From Flavobacteriales bacterium (GTDB taxonomy: Bacteria > Bacteroidota > Bacteroidia > Flavobacteriales_D > Crocinitomicaceae): DNA of 64,000 nucleotides. The notes under the pieces were generated by a model, which saw only the letters and a list, made by a program, of their open reading frames with translations, made no database searches and was not told where the DNA came from. The position numbers and the translations under genes are program-made. Location: the NCBI GenBank assembly GCA_013373595.1, contig JABXHO010000032.1, positions 1 to 64,000 of the forward strand. The letters run 5' to 3'. Positions 9,301 through 17,886 of this stretch are shown here, piece by piece; the first letter of the stretch is position 1; every line of letters begins with the position of its first letter.

Positions 9301-9978
9301 TCAGGCGGTAACAGTACTGAAGCAGCGTATGTTGACAATTTTTCCTACAACTCCATTGGTGAGGAAGATTACTTCGAAACAGAAATTTTCTACGTAGACG
9401 GAGGTGTCGCTACTTTATCGTTTGACCTTGCCAAAGCGCAGTACTCAACAACATATAAGGATAGCCTTGCCGTTCAAATTTCAAACGATTGTGGCGGCTC
9501 ATGGACAACCATTTATGGGAAAGCAGATAGTGACTTAGCTACTGTAGCTGACGAGACTTCAGGCTGGATTCCAACAGCGGCGACGGACTGGAGAAACGAA
9601 ACCGTAGACATCTCCAGTTATTTGGGAGACAACGTGTCTTTCCGATTCATCAATATTACGGGTTACGGAAACGGAACATTTGTTGACAATATCAACGTGA
9701 TGAGTGACTTGTCAGTCGGTGAAAATGATCAGGTTCACTTCAGTATCTACCCGAACCCAACAAACGGAAACGCTACATTGGCGATTTCAGATGAGTTGAG
9801 TCAAGATGCACGTGTAGAAATCACGAATCAAGTTGGACAAATTGTTCAGGTAATTGATGCGGCTGACTTCTCTCAAGGAGGTATTCCACTCAACCTTTCA
9901 TCTTACCAAAGAGGTATTTACTTCGTAACGGTTTACGTAAATGACTTACAAACGACGAAGCGTATCGTGAAGAACTAA
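6388..9978 (+). CDS. Subtilisin-like (S8) secreted protease with T9SS sorting domain
   Basis: 1196 residues. The signal peptide (about 1-28) is followed by a prodomain-like region to about 230. The S8 catalytic domain has Asp249 (VLVRDDG), His275 (HGDGVAG), oxyanion Asn365 (SAGNSG) and nucleophile Ser445 (GGTSGAAPG). Beta-sandwich modules follow: a P-domain-like region (about 510-640), Ig/FN3-like segments, and a choice-of-anchor-J-type module near 945-1095 (EDFEATGFMPTGW ... FVDNINV). The tail from about 1115 (FSIYPNPTNG ... RIVKN) is a type A sorting domain, so the enzyme is expected to be secreted by T9SS and degrade extracellular protein. It is a single-gene unit ending in a strong terminator at 10000-10040. 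The usual second His of HGTHVAG is Gly278, which is not catalytic. Confidence 0.92.
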   Translation: MKQSYQRLLRIFLLSAFGVSMSLNPSFAQQSDDFTFQGVEIIIPKNVQHLDLNELYNKSGYDNSIYAWMQFNEIPNQAQQDAVKANGVELLDYISNATYLVRFQKTVSRDMLSANNVKGIIPLSGEIKVESEIRNGSINPWAIDGDNAKLTLILFDGVNVEEAITTLKSAGVKIDQQYKGHQVLDVSLPITQINSLGDFHFVKWVEEISAPSIKDDFRGKGLHRSNSLDTQTSTGRQYTGTGIGVLVRDDGIVGPHIDFEGRIDNSTATGTGQTHGDGVAGIMSGAGNLDPTKRGMAAGSNVFVSNYESNFLDAPTVDRINNGTVQITNSSYSNGCNAGYTSATVTVDGQVYDNPTLLHVFSAGNSGTSNCSYGAGSGWGNITGGHKQGKNVIATANTNFEGVLENSSSRGPAYDGRIKPDLAANGYQHLSTDENNAYLTFGGTSGAAPGIAGVSAQLYELYGDINGGSLPPSALIKATLLNTANDAGNVGPDFQFGWGIVNGLRAGMLLEDGRHLNSNISQGNTNTHTITVPSGTQQVRFMLYWSDPAAANGATTALINDLDLVVTDPSAGTHLPWILDPTPNASNLNAPATTGADHLNNVEQVLLDNPAAGTYSLDVSGFAVPMGPQEYYIVYEIIEDEITVTRPNRGEQFVPGENESIHWDAPATSGSFTIEYSDDNGSSWNPITTVASDLRTYEWAVPNNVTGDGRVRVTRGGSSDMSDSTFSIAPLVTNQAITQVCPTSITFSWDTNPDAESYDVYILGPQYMEVVGNATTNTYSYTITDPTLPVWYAVSAKNATEGWESRRSVASFYGGGLLNCAFPTDVELSSINNGSDFLSLCNTAGSYPEITILNAGTSPISNFDVSYQLSGQAQVDETYTGTVNPGQQVNYTFTTPLSVSTTGNYTLTCTATVSGDGYAGNNDQVLNFYVQATATATPYVEDFEATGFMPTGWTLVNPDNDDTWEEISVTGSGGNSTEAAYVDNFSYNSIGEEDYFETEIFYVDGGVATLSFDLAKAQYSTTYKDSLAVQISNDCGGSWTTIYGKADSDLATVADETSGWIPTAATDWRNETVDISSYLGDNVSFRFINITGYGNGTFVDNINVMSDLSVGENDQVHFSIYPNPTNGNATLAISDELSQDARVEITNQVGQIVQVIDAADFSQGGIPLNLSSYQRGIYFVTVYVNDLQTTKRIVKN

Positions 9979-9999
9979 AACAAATCGTAACTAAAAATA

Positions 10000-10040
10000 A
10001 AACCCTGAGATTATGATTGATCTCAGGGTTTCTTTTTATC
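10000..10040. terminator. Bidirectional intrinsic terminator
   Basis: Perfect 11-bp arms AAACCCTGAGA (10000-10010) and TCTCAGGGTTT (10021-10031) with a 10-base loop, flanked by an A-run on the left and a T-run on the right. It sits between the converging protease and Cys-rich protein genes and can serve both. Confidence 0.9.
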
Positions 10041-10057
10041 GTTTCGTTTAAACCGAA

Positions 10058-10795
10058 CTAACGGAATATCTTCTCTGTAGTTCCATCAGAATAACAATTA
10101 AAGGCAAAACCTTTGAAGTCTTCACCCACTTCTTTTCCAAGAAAATCAACTGTTTTTACGAGCATTCGTGGAGTTGAGCTATTGTCAAATGAAATCGGTC
10201 CGTAAGATGCTGCCTGACCATCGAAATCTACCTGCATAATTCGGTAGTAATTGATTCCATCTTCTGGCTCAGCATCCGTAACCGAATAACTCAAGACATC
10301 TGTTGACGTACCTGCACCCGGCAAGCGCACCATTTCAGTCCAATTTTCTCCATCTGTTGATCGAAAAACCGCAAAATAGTCGTTGTTACTTTCAAAGGCT
10401 GTTTTCCATGTGATAACATTTAAACCATCAATGGTTTTTCCTTCTAGATCGATCAATCCGATTGGCAAAATGGTTGGGCAGATTGAAGAGGCAACACATT
10501 TATTTCCATTGTACCAACATGCACCATTTCCAAGACATTGAGGAACACATCCAGCAGTAGAACCAGGATATACCTGACACTGACCTGGACCTGTACATAA
10601 AAAGTTAGACCCGTTCAATTGGGCTCCACACGAGCTAAAGAAAGCCCCGCTGCAGTTTGGGTAAAGGACACATTGTTTAACACCACTAGGGTCGAGCCAA
10701 ACACACGCACATTGTGCCTGTGAATTATGTGGTATCATCAAAAATAGGAGTATAGCAAGTGGCAACGAAATATAAATTTTTCGTAGTAATTTCAT
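10058..10795 (-). CDS. Secreted Cys-rich protein with FN3-like region and variant C-terminal motif
   Basis: 245 residues with signal peptide MKLLRKIYISLPLAILLFLMIPHNSQAQ. Residues about 28-107 are Cys-rich (some 13 Cys in 80 residues, in C-x-C, C-x5-C and similar spacing), suggesting a small disulfide-bonded module. A fibronectin III-like beta domain follows (about 112-205, GLNVITWKTAFESNNDYFAVFRS...). The end is not a canonical T9SS tail but the pattern VDFLGKEVG...YSDGTTEKIFR. I have seen similar D-[FL]-L-G-[RK]-E ... Y-x-D-G-T-x-x-K ends on many Flavobacteriales secreted proteins, which suggests a lineage-specific C-terminal signal. The ligand and role are unknown. Confidence 0.65.
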   Translation of the reverse strand: MKLLRKIYISLPLAILLFLMIPHNSQAQCACVWLDPSGVKQCVLYPNCSGAFFSSCGAQLNGSNFLCTGPGQCQVYPGSTAGCVPQCLGNGACWYNGNKCVASSICPTILPIGLIDLEGKTIDGLNVITWKTAFESNNDYFAVFRSTDGENWTEMVRLPGAGTSTDVLSYSVTDAEPEDGINYYRIMQVDFDGQAASYGPISFDNSSTPRMLVKTVDFLGKEVGEDFKGFAFNCYSDGTTEKIFR

Positions 10796-11071
10796 GGGAG
10801 TTATTTTTTAAGCGGCTCAAAATTAACCATCTGTGCAACGATAGCGCCTACCACCGTTGTATAAAGCAAAATTATTCGACGAAACACTTAAAAACACCCA
10901 CCAACACCCCAAACTAAACGACTAAAGAAAAATAACATTCTGTTGAAATCGACCTGTTTACGTGAAAAAAAAGGCCTCGAAATTTCTCATATTGAATGTG
11001 TTCCAGCTAAAATCAATCAAAAGCTTTATTTTTAGTCGAAACGAATCGGTTACGCCTAACAATACGCACAG

Positions 11072-12238
11072 ATGAATTTAAAAAAATGGTACAGCATTCC
11101 AGGACTTGTTCTTGCTATTGCTTTCTTGGTATTCGCCTACATGATGGTGAGCAAAAGTGTGGAAGCTTCGCATGAATTTAAAGTAGAGAAAAGCAAAATC
11201 TCCGAAATCCTCAGTTTCAAAGATCGATTGCTTTCGTTCCGAGACTGGGTTTTTACCGAAACGGCTTGGGAAGAAAAGCGTGTTAAATACGAAGAAGCAT
11301 TACAGCAAGCCGACGTCCATTATCAGGAGGCTATGACCTACGGGCATTATCTCCTCATTGGCTGTTTAATCTTTTTTCTTGCTGTTGTTCTGCTGTACGC
11401 TCGAAAACGGATCTATTTCGGCATCACTTTAGGGCTTTCTGCGGTTGGAATTGCCCTGCTTGCTCAAGGTGTGATGAATCCCATTTTGGAAATGGCGGCA
11501 TTTGAAGAGGACATGACATTTAAGGTATACGTGAAGCCGAAAGATATTCCATACTATATGGAAACCATTGAAAATTTGCGTCAGGCAGACGATTTCAAGA
11601 AAAGTATTTTTGATAATATTAAACTTATCCCCTACTTCGGCGAAGATATTGCGGAGTACACTGATGGTACAGCAGAATCCATAACCTCGCTGGCAAATGA
11701 CGCCGCCGACTTACTTGACGGGTACAAAGAAGACGAGTTCGGAAAAGACCAAATCTTCAGGGGAAAAACCTATTTCTACTATCAAAACAAAGGCATCATG
11801 GATGTCATTAAACTCCTCTGGAACAATAACAATAAACCTGTAGCAGCAGCCATTGGAACGTTTAGTGTGATTGTTCCCCTCATCAAACTCTTATTCTCCT
11901 TAATCATTCTGCTGTTCCCAATTACACGCGCGAAGACATTGCGCAAAGTGCTTAGTTACATTTCCAAATGGAGTATGGCCGATGTGTTCGTGGTAGGAGC
12001 ATTCTTGGCTTACTTAAGCTTCGCAAACATGAGTCCAGGAGTTCAAATGGATGCAAATGTCTTGTTCGGACTCTACTATTTTGGTGGCTACGTGCTCGTA
12101 TCTATTCTACTGGGAATCATGTTGGATTTAACGATCAAAGAAAAGATCAAGCATGCCGAATTGAAAGCTAGAATTGAAGCCGAGAATAAAAAGCCAATGG
12201 AAAATGAATTGAAGGAAGGAAACCGTTTGGAGGAATAA
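11072..12238 (+). CDS. Multi-pass membrane protein with PqiA-like C-terminal domain
   Basis: 388 residues. There is a TM helix at about 6-27, a charged periplasmic-looking stretch to about 90, two TM helices at about 93-136 and a second soluble stretch with Asp/Glu-rich helices (about 140-255). The PqiA-like part follows: GTFSVIVPLIKLLFSLIILLF, then the hallmark KWSMADVFVVGAFLAYLSF, then a final TM near 340-365. PqiA/paraquat-inducible membrane proteins work with MCE lipid-transfer systems in Proteobacteria. No MCE or PqiB/C gene is nearby and the zinc-ribbon Cys motifs of classical PqiA are absent, so only distant kinship is claimed. It is a single-gene unit, with the next gene converging 37 bp downstream. 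Confidence 0.6.
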   Translation: MNLKKWYSIPGLVLAIAFLVFAYMMVSKSVEASHEFKVEKSKISEILSFKDRLLSFRDWVFTETAWEEKRVKYEEALQQADVHYQEAMTYGHYLLIGCLIFFLAVVLLYARKRIYFGITLGLSAVGIALLAQGVMNPILEMAAFEEDMTFKVYVKPKDIPYYMETIENLRQADDFKKSIFDNIKLIPYFGEDIAEYTDGTAESITSLANDAADLLDGYKEDEFGKDQIFRGKTYFYYQNKGIMDVIKLLWNNNNKPVAAAIGTFSVIVPLIKLLFSLIILLFPITRAKTLRKVLSYISKWSMADVFVVGAFLAYLSFANMSPGVQMDANVLFGLYYFGGYVLVSILLGIMLDLTIKEKIKHAELKARIEAENKKPMENELKEGNRLEE

Positions 12239-12275
12239 GTTACGAAGCTGAGCAGCTGTTCGAATTGAATTCTGA

Positions 12276-13583
12276 TTAATTCTTCACTAAGCGTCTGTTC
12301 GCAACACCTTTATCGGAAGTTATTTTCACCTGATACACGTTTGACGGAATAGTCGAAAGATCGATCGTACATTGAGTTGAAACCGTTTCAAAACGCCAAA
12401 TTTGTTTTCCCTTCATGTCGATAAGCTCAATAAGACAATCTCCAACTGTTCCAAAATCTATCCTTACTTCGTCAGTCGCTGGATTGGGATATATGTTGAA
12501 TGGATCAATCGTTTGCTCTTCCTGATTCAGCACGCAATCTTGAGGGTCCGTAAAGAAAACTTCTGAGAAGACATTCGGTTCTACAGCCCAATCTACCCAT
12601 GTTCCCCCAGAACCTGTTTGCCAATCATTGAGGTTGAAGGTATTCGACCCTGTTGAAGTACCGGGAACTTGATATACTTTTAAAATATCAGACGAGTAAG
12701 ACCAAGTGATTGGGGAACCGGGTTGAAACACTTCAGGATAAGCAGGAATACTGTCGTAAACGCAATTCTTTTGAATGAAAAAAGCATAATCATCGTAAGA
12801 AGGATGATCACCAAACACACGCGCAATTCCATTTTGATCTACACAAACGGCCGTATACTCCTCGCAACCGATTCCTTTCGCATTAACGCCATAGTTTTCC
12901 AAAATATGCGCCAAGAACACAACGTGTCTCCCCTTTCGTGAAGGGTTGTCGTAGTGAGTATCGGTAATTACATCTTGCAAATAATTCGCATGAATAAAGG
13001 AGGCTGAATCGATGGTAATGTTGGGATGAAACGGGTCCATCATCGCATCCGAAGAACTTATCGTTCCATTTTCCGCTGTGAAGTAAAAACTGCCTAAGAT
13101 GGCCATGCCTGCACTTGTTCCACCAATTGACATTCCTCTATTTGCGATCCCGTCGTTGATTAAACTATCCACAGGTGTGTTTCTCCAATAAGAAACATAA
13201 TCCCACTGGTCGCCTCCCGCAATCCACACCGCTTCAGCTTTGGAAATTCTATCGAGGACGTAAGAATCAAACGCAGCACTGGCATTATTGAAAACAATCG
13301 TTTCTACAGAGTTAACCGTAATTCCCAGCCCAGAGTACATGTAATCGTTGTATCCATCTGCTCCACTCGCGCGAATGACCAATACATCTCCTCCGTAAGC
13401 GCGCTCAAGAAACCACTTCATTGCCTCGTCGTTCTCAGTAGCACCTCCCATCATACAAAGTCCACCAGGAGGTGTCGGAGAAACAATAGCGTCGGTAGCG
13501 CTACCTGTAAAGTACGAGGTGTACGGTTGAGACAATCCTATCAACGGAAGCATACTCATCAATAAAAGACTGATTTTTTTCAT
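12276..13583 (-). CDS. Cyanophycinase-like S51 peptidase with T9SS sorting domain
   Basis: 435 residues with signal peptide MKKISLLLMSMLPLIGLSQ. The catalytic core resembles cyanophycinase/peptidase E (class I glutamine amidotransferase-like fold): GGLCMMGGATENDEAMKWFLERAYGGDVLVIRASG at 40-74, WIAGGDQ at 120-126 and the nucleophile motif GGTSAGM with Ser157. Cyanophycinases release Asp-Arg dipeptides from cyanophycin; secreted versions in heterotrophs may scavenge the polymer. From about residue 365 (FNIYPNPATDEVRIDFG ... NRRLVKN) the tail is a type A sorting domain. The gene has its own upstream region of about 200 bp. Substrate specificity is inferred from family only. Confidence 0.88.
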   Translation of the reverse strand: MKKISLLLMSMLPLIGLSQPYTSYFTGSATDAIVSPTPPGGLCMMGGATENDEAMKWFLERAYGGDVLVIRASGADGYNDYMYSGLGITVNSVETIVFNNASAAFDSYVLDRISKAEAVWIAGGDQWDYVSYWRNTPVDSLINDGIANRGMSIGGTSAGMAILGSFYFTAENGTISSSDAMMDPFHPNITIDSASFIHANYLQDVITDTHYDNPSRKGRHVVFLAHILENYGVNAKGIGCEEYTAVCVDQNGIARVFGDHPSYDDYAFFIQKNCVYDSIPAYPEVFQPGSPITWSYSSDILKVYQVPGTSTGSNTFNLNDWQTGSGGTWVDWAVEPNVFSEVFFTDPQDCVLNQEEQTIDPFNIYPNPATDEVRIDFGTVGDCLIELIDMKGKQIWRFETVSTQCTIDLSTIPSNVYQVKITSDKGVANRRLVKN

Positions 13584-13789
13584 CTTACTACTATTCTGTT
13601 GAGCAAGATACCTTTTCTGTTAGTTCTAACCTGCTCTTCTCTCCAAAAACCCTATATTTTGACGTGCACAGACGTCCTAAGCTTTGTTATTTTCCTGTTA
13701 AATGGGCATTTTTGGCATTCCATTTGAACATGGAGCACGCAAAACACCTGTTCGTTTCACCAAAACGAAATGAACTCAAAAAACACATT

Positions 13790-15013
13790 ATGAAAACAAT
13801 TCTACTCATCGCGTCCCTTATTGGTTCACTATCATTTTCCTACGGGCAAAACATTGATGACAACAAGGTTCAATTCTCGTACATTCAATTACCGTACATT
13901 AAAATCGACAATGCTTTTACCAATTATGATGTGAAATTCGTTCATGGATACGAACAAACCAATCAAGAAATTCTGGCAAATCACGAGCTGAATAAGCAAG
14001 CAGCGATGGCTGTTTTTGAGCAAGCTATGGTTCAATATAAAGTCCAAACTGATTCAATTGACGCCAATTATTACCGTGCTATGGCACAGTGGGAAAAAGA
14101 CGTCAACGCAGGAAAAACGCAGGCAAATGGACTCGCTCTTCCTCAACCGATTCGTCAAGCGTATCCAACGATTCCTGTTTTTCCCGGATTGGATGAACCT
14201 CGATTGAACTCACCAATGGATGAAAACAGCGTATTGAACGGAATCAACATTGAAGGTTTTGAAAAAGGATTTGGTGGTTTCGTGGTAACTGTGAATGTTT
14301 TGGGAATGACAGACATCCAAATCAACGAAAGCAAAAAAGGATCAGGAACTGCAACGAAATACACGTACACAGCTACGTACATGATGCCTGTAGAATTAAC
14401 GGTGGAGTCACCAACACAAGGTAAACTGATTCACTTACGTATTATGGAAGGTCGTCAGTCACAAACAATTGGAAGCTACAAGAGTAAATACGATTTCGAG
14501 TTGTACAAATTGACCAATGAAGATCAACTCTACCGAGAATTGGAAACATCTGCTCGAGCGAAAGCAATTGCACAAACAAACAACTATTTGAACAATCAAA
14601 TTGGGTATGTTACCAAAACAAGAAACGCAGAATTGTATGCTGTAAAACGATTCAAGTCCTATGATTATTCGGATGTAACTGTTGCTTACACGAAAACGGT
14701 TCAAGCCTTGATGTTGGTTTCACAAGACAGAGATCGTTCATCGGCAATTGATAAAATCGATGAAGCGCTAGCGGAATGGGAGATGATTCTCGAAGAAAGC
14801 AATACCTACGATAACAAGGCGCGAATCAATGATAAAATTACATCGATGATTTACTGCAACATGGCAGAATTATTGGTTTGGAAAGGAGACTTCGACCAGT
14901 CTCAAGTGAAAGTAAATTTAGCAATTAGCGAAGGAGGAAAATTCAAGCGTCACGCAAACGGAGTAGCAGGTTTCTACGCTGATCAAAAAAAGCGATGGGA
15001 TGTCCATTACTAA
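13790..15013 (+). CDS. Exported protein of unknown function, helical C-terminal half
   Basis: 407 residues from the ATG at 13790 (MKTILLIASLIGSLSFSYGQ, signal peptide); an in-frame GTG at 13664 would add an unlikely N-terminus. A beta-rich first half (about 20-230, with YIQLPYIKI and ANGLALPQP...YPTIPVFPGL) is followed by a helical second half (about 260-400) whose pattern of small and aromatic residues (AIDKIDEALAEWEMILEES, DFDQSQVKVNLAISEG) looks TPR-like. I recognise no family with certainty. The GNAT gene begins inside its last codons (14-bp overlap), so the two are cotranscribed. Confidence 0.6.
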   Translation: MKTILLIASLIGSLSFSYGQNIDDNKVQFSYIQLPYIKIDNAFTNYDVKFVHGYEQTNQEILANHELNKQAAMAVFEQAMVQYKVQTDSIDANYYRAMAQWEKDVNAGKTQANGLALPQPIRQAYPTIPVFPGLDEPRLNSPMDENSVLNGINIEGFEKGFGGFVVTVNVLGMTDIQINESKKGSGTATKYTYTATYMMPVELTVESPTQGKLIHLRIMEGRQSQTIGSYKSKYDFELYKLTNEDQLYRELETSARAKAIAQTNNYLNNQIGYVTKTRNAELYAVKRFKSYDYSDVTVAYTKTVQALMLVSQDRDRSSAIDKIDEALAEWEMILEESNTYDNKARINDKITSMIYCNMAELLVWKGDFDQSQVKVNLAISEGGKFKRHANGVAGFYADQKKRWDVHY

Positions 15014-15536
15014 TCCAAAAACAAGTTATTATGAGCAGGCGAGTGATCGTCTGCTTTTTCGTTCCATTACACTGAGTGATGTTGCGCTGTGGACACCTTT
15101 TTTCTTACGAGACGACTACATGCCTTTTCTGATGCAAGACATTACGCAGCCTGCGGAAGATCGCGCACTCGTTTGGGTTGAGCGCCAAATTCAACGTGAG
15201 AATGATGGACAATACGGTCATCTTGCCGCCATTGAAAAATCTTCAGGGAAATTTATTGGAATGGGTGGCGTGGTTCATCGCGAATTATATGGGAAAGATG
15301 AGTTAGAAATCACCTACTCGCTCCTTCCCGAATTCTGGGGAAAGGGATACGCGAGAGAATTGGCCAAGACGTTTATCGATCACATTCGCGAACATTCCGA
15401 AGCAACAAGTGTGATTTCCATGATTCACCCCGAAAATGAAGCTTCCATTAAAGTGGCGAAAGCCAATGGGTTAACCTACGATCGCAAAGCGAAATTTTTA
15501 GGGGTTCCCGTCGATGTCTATCGCTTGGAATTTTAA
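15000..15536 (+). CDS. GNAT-family N-acetyltransferase (RimJ/RimL-like)
   Basis: 178 residues. The N-terminal strand DRLLFRSITLSDVALW and the acetyl-CoA region LLPEFWGKGYARELAKTFIDHI (motif A, Q/R-x-x-G-x-G/A replaced by FWGKGYA) followed by SVISMIHPENEASIKVAKANGLTYDRKAKFLG are typical of the Acetyltransf_3 (RimJ/RimL) subgroup, which acetylates N-terminal or small-molecule amines. The start codon overlaps the preceding gene by 14 bp in another frame, indicating translational coupling. The substrate is unknown. Confidence 0.88.
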   Translation: MSITNPKTSYYEQASDRLLFRSITLSDVALWTPFFLRDDYMPFLMQDITQPAEDRALVWVERQIQRENDGQYGHLAAIEKSSGKFIGMGGVVHRELYGKDELEITYSLLPEFWGKGYARELAKTFIDHIREHSEATSVISMIHPENEASIKVAKANGLTYDRKAKFLGVPVDVYRLEF

Positions 15537-15599
15537 TGAAAGAGTCCAACCTGTAACTTCATGCTATTCTGAACGTTATATGTTCAAACTCTCCAGATT

Positions 15600-15806
15600 A
15601 TGAAGTATTTATTGACCGCCATCGTCTTCAGTTTCTGCTTTGCAGGAATGTCCGCAACAGAAGTCATACATGAGAAAACCTCCGTTTCCATCGAGTCGAC
15701 GGTTGTCTTTGATGGAGGAAAGCGCAAAAAACGCCGCGTGAAACGCATCAAGGCAAAGCGTAAACGCAGATGCAAGCGTGCGGCTCGCAGAAATTTTGCG
15801 GGATAA
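15600..15806 (+). CDS. Small secreted highly basic peptide
   Basis: 68 residues starting at the ATG at 15600. The signal peptide (MKYLLTAIVFSFCFAGMSA) is followed by a short neutral segment and a C-terminal half (about 41-66) made almost entirely of Lys and Arg with a few Val/Ile/Ala and a single Cys. The mature product would be about 48 residues with a very high positive charge, suggesting binding to nucleic acid, LPS or other polyanions, or an antimicrobial role; none of this can be proven from sequence. Its stop codon abuts the stop of the converging gene (15806/15807). No homologue is recognised. Confidence 0.55.
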   Translation: MKYLLTAIVFSFCFAGMSATEVIHEKTSVSIESTVVFDGGKRKKRRVKRIKAKRKRRCKRAARRNFAG

Positions 15807-16457
15807 TTACCAATTTCCGTTTTCGATGTCCTTTCGAATATCCGTTTCAAAATACGAAAGCTGCACTGCGGCAAAAACTTCCGCTTGTTGTTCAGGATTA
15901 AACGCCCGTAACTTCGTTATTTGTCTCAATGTCTTCAAGCCACCAAACGAGTATCCCGAAAACTGTTGGGCAATCAATGCCTCTGGAATATAGATTAATC
16001 CGCGGTATTTGAATTGAAGCGTGTGCGCCATCTCGTGAACAAACCACCGAAGATCTGCGGTGTTTTCCAAATCAATTTCTCGACTAAAATGAATGGTGTT
16101 TCCCAACCCTAATCCGAGTGATTTTCGACGCGTCATCCATGCTCCTGTTCGCGCCACCCATGATTTTTCATATACACGCACTGTTTTCAGATAGCCCAAT
16201 TCTTGCGACAAGTTCGAAAACAACGATAGTTCTTCAGGCGATAATTTCCGACCATTTCTTTGAGTCACCGACATGATTCCTTGGAACAAGTATCCGAAAA
16301 ACAAAAGGTCGAGCACTGCATAAAAAACGCCAAGAATGTACCACGGAACAATTACTAATGCTCGTTTCCAAAACTGATTTGAGTTGTACGTATTTCGTTG
16401 AAGAAATTCCCTGCCCGACAGCACGTGAAAGAGGTGTATGAATCGACGTTTCAGCAT
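15807..16457 (-). CDS. Membrane protein with HEMAH zinc-peptidase-like motif
   Basis: 216 residues. A hydrophobic segment at about 31-62 (ALVIVPWYILGVFYAVLDLLFFGYLF) anchors it in the membrane. A metallopeptidase-like signature WFVHEMAHTLQFKYRG lies near 139-154, with the HExxH pattern H-E-M-A-H; a downstream Glu that could complete a gluzincin site occurs in YIPEALIAQ. The arrangement resembles short DUF4157-like putative metalloproteases, but I cannot assign the family firmly. It is divergent from radA (67 bp between starts) and convergent with the basic-peptide gene. Substrate unknown. Confidence 0.6.
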   Translation of the reverse strand: MLKRRFIHLFHVLSGREFLQRNTYNSNQFWKRALVIVPWYILGVFYAVLDLLFFGYLFQGIMSVTQRNGRKLSPEELSLFSNLSQELGYLKTVRVYEKSWVARTGAWMTRRKSLGLGLGNTIHFSREIDLENTADLRWFVHEMAHTLQFKYRGLIYIPEALIAQQFSGYSFGGLKTLRQITKLRAFNPEQQAEVFAAVQLSYFETDIRKDIENGNW

Positions 16458-16524
16458 AAACTTGACAGATCAATATTACCGATAAATGTCGAAGTATTCT
16501 CTATCTTTGAACCAAATCAAACTC

Positions 16525-17886
16525 ATGGCGAAGGTAAAATCGGCGTTTTTCTGTCAAAATTGTGGCTACGAAACCCCAAAATGGTTGGGAAAATGTCCTT
16601 CGTGTAACGAATGGAACACCTTTGTTGAGGAATTGATTCAAAAGCAAGTGCCTCAAGTGGTTGCGTTTTCAAAATCGGAGCGCGCAGCCAAACCACAATC
16701 ACTTCAAGAGATTAAAAAGCAAGAGCATCCGCGGATTTTGTTGGGCGATACAGAGCTCGATCGTGTTTTAGGCGGAGGAATTGTTCCTGGATCATTGGTG
16801 TTATTTGGCGGTGAACCTGGAATTGGAAAATCGACCTTGTTATTGCAAATGGCTGTTTCGTCTTCCAAAATGAATGTGTTGTACGTATCTGGAGAGGAAA
16901 GCGATCAACAAATCAAGATGCGCGCGGAACGTATCGGTGTCAAAAATGAAGCTTGTTTTATTCTTACCGAAACCAACATTCAGAACATTTTTCAACAGGC
17001 AGAGGAAGTACAGCCACATTTGCTCGTGATCGATTCGATTCAAACCTTGTACTCTCCAACGATTGAAAGTTCCCCAGGAAGTATTTCTCAAGTACGCGAA
17101 TGCACCGCTCAGTTGTTGCGCTACGCCAAACAGAGCAACGTTCCTGTGTTCTTAATCGGACACATCACCAAAGAAGGTTCTTTGGCAGGGCCGAAAGTAT
17201 TGGAGCACATGGTAGATGCTGTTTTGCAATTCGAAGGAGACCGTAATCACGTCTATCGCTTGCTGCGCTCAATTAAAAACCGTTTTGGAAGCACAAACGA
17301 GTTGGGCATTTACGAGATGAACAGTCAAGGTCTACGACAGGTAGAAAATCCTTCAGAGATCTTGATCACCAATACCGACAGTTCCTTGAGTGGAATTTCA
17401 ATTGCTGCTACCTTAGAAGGAATGCGTCCCATGTTGATTGAAGTTCAAGCGCTGGTAAGCACGGCCGCATACGGAACACCTCAGCGATCGTCGACTGGAT
17501 TCGATAGCAAGCGTTTGAACATGCTCTTGGCTGTGATGGAAAAACGATGCGGTTTCAAATTGGGAGCCAAAGACGTTTTCCTCAATATTGCAGGGGGAAT
17601 AAAAGTGGATGATCCAGCTATCGACCTAGCCGTTGTGGCAGCTGTGCTCTCGTCGAATGCCGACATTGCTATTGCGAAAAACATCGCGCTTTCGGCAGAA
17701 GTTGGATTGTCGGGAGAAGTTCGACCTGTGAACCGCATCGATCAACGCATTTACGAAGCCGAAAAGTTAGGGTTCGACAAAATCATCATTTCTAAATACA
17801 ACAAAGGAATCGACCAAAAGAACTTCAACATTGAGTTGATTCAATGCGGAAAAATTGGAGAAGTTGTTCGCGCGTTGTTTGCTTGA
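16525..17886 (+). CDS. radA: DNA repair protein RadA (Sms)
   Basis: 453 residues from the ATG at 16525; an earlier in-frame start would add 13 unlikely residues. The N-terminal zinc finger has Cys10, 13, 24 and 27 (CQNCG ... CPSC). Walker A GGEPGIGKST is at 95-104, the RadA-specific KNRFG motif follows (KNRFGSTNELGIYEM), and the C-terminal third is a Lon-protease-like domain (GFKLGAKDVFLNIAGGIKVDDPAIDLAVVAA). RadA is a DnaB-type hexameric motor that drives branch migration in recombination. Length and all motifs are normal. It stands alone and its stop abuts that of the GltB-like gene. Confidence 0.97.
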   Translation: MAKVKSAFFCQNCGYETPKWLGKCPSCNEWNTFVEELIQKQVPQVVAFSKSERAAKPQSLQEIKKQEHPRILLGDTELDRVLGGGIVPGSLVLFGGEPGIGKSTLLLQMAVSSSKMNVLYVSGEESDQQIKMRAERIGVKNEACFILTETNIQNIFQQAEEVQPHLLVIDSIQTLYSPTIESSPGSISQVRECTAQLLRYAKQSNVPVFLIGHITKEGSLAGPKVLEHMVDAVLQFEGDRNHVYRLLRSIKNRFGSTNELGIYEMNSQGLRQVENPSEILITNTDSSLSGISIAATLEGMRPMLIEVQALVSTAAYGTPQRSSTGFDSKRLNMLLAVMEKRCGFKLGAKDVFLNIAGGIKVDDPAIDLAVVAAVLSSNADIAIAKNIALSAEVGLSGEVRPVNRIDQRIYEAEKLGFDKIIISKYNKGIDQKNFNIELIQCGKIGEVVRALFA

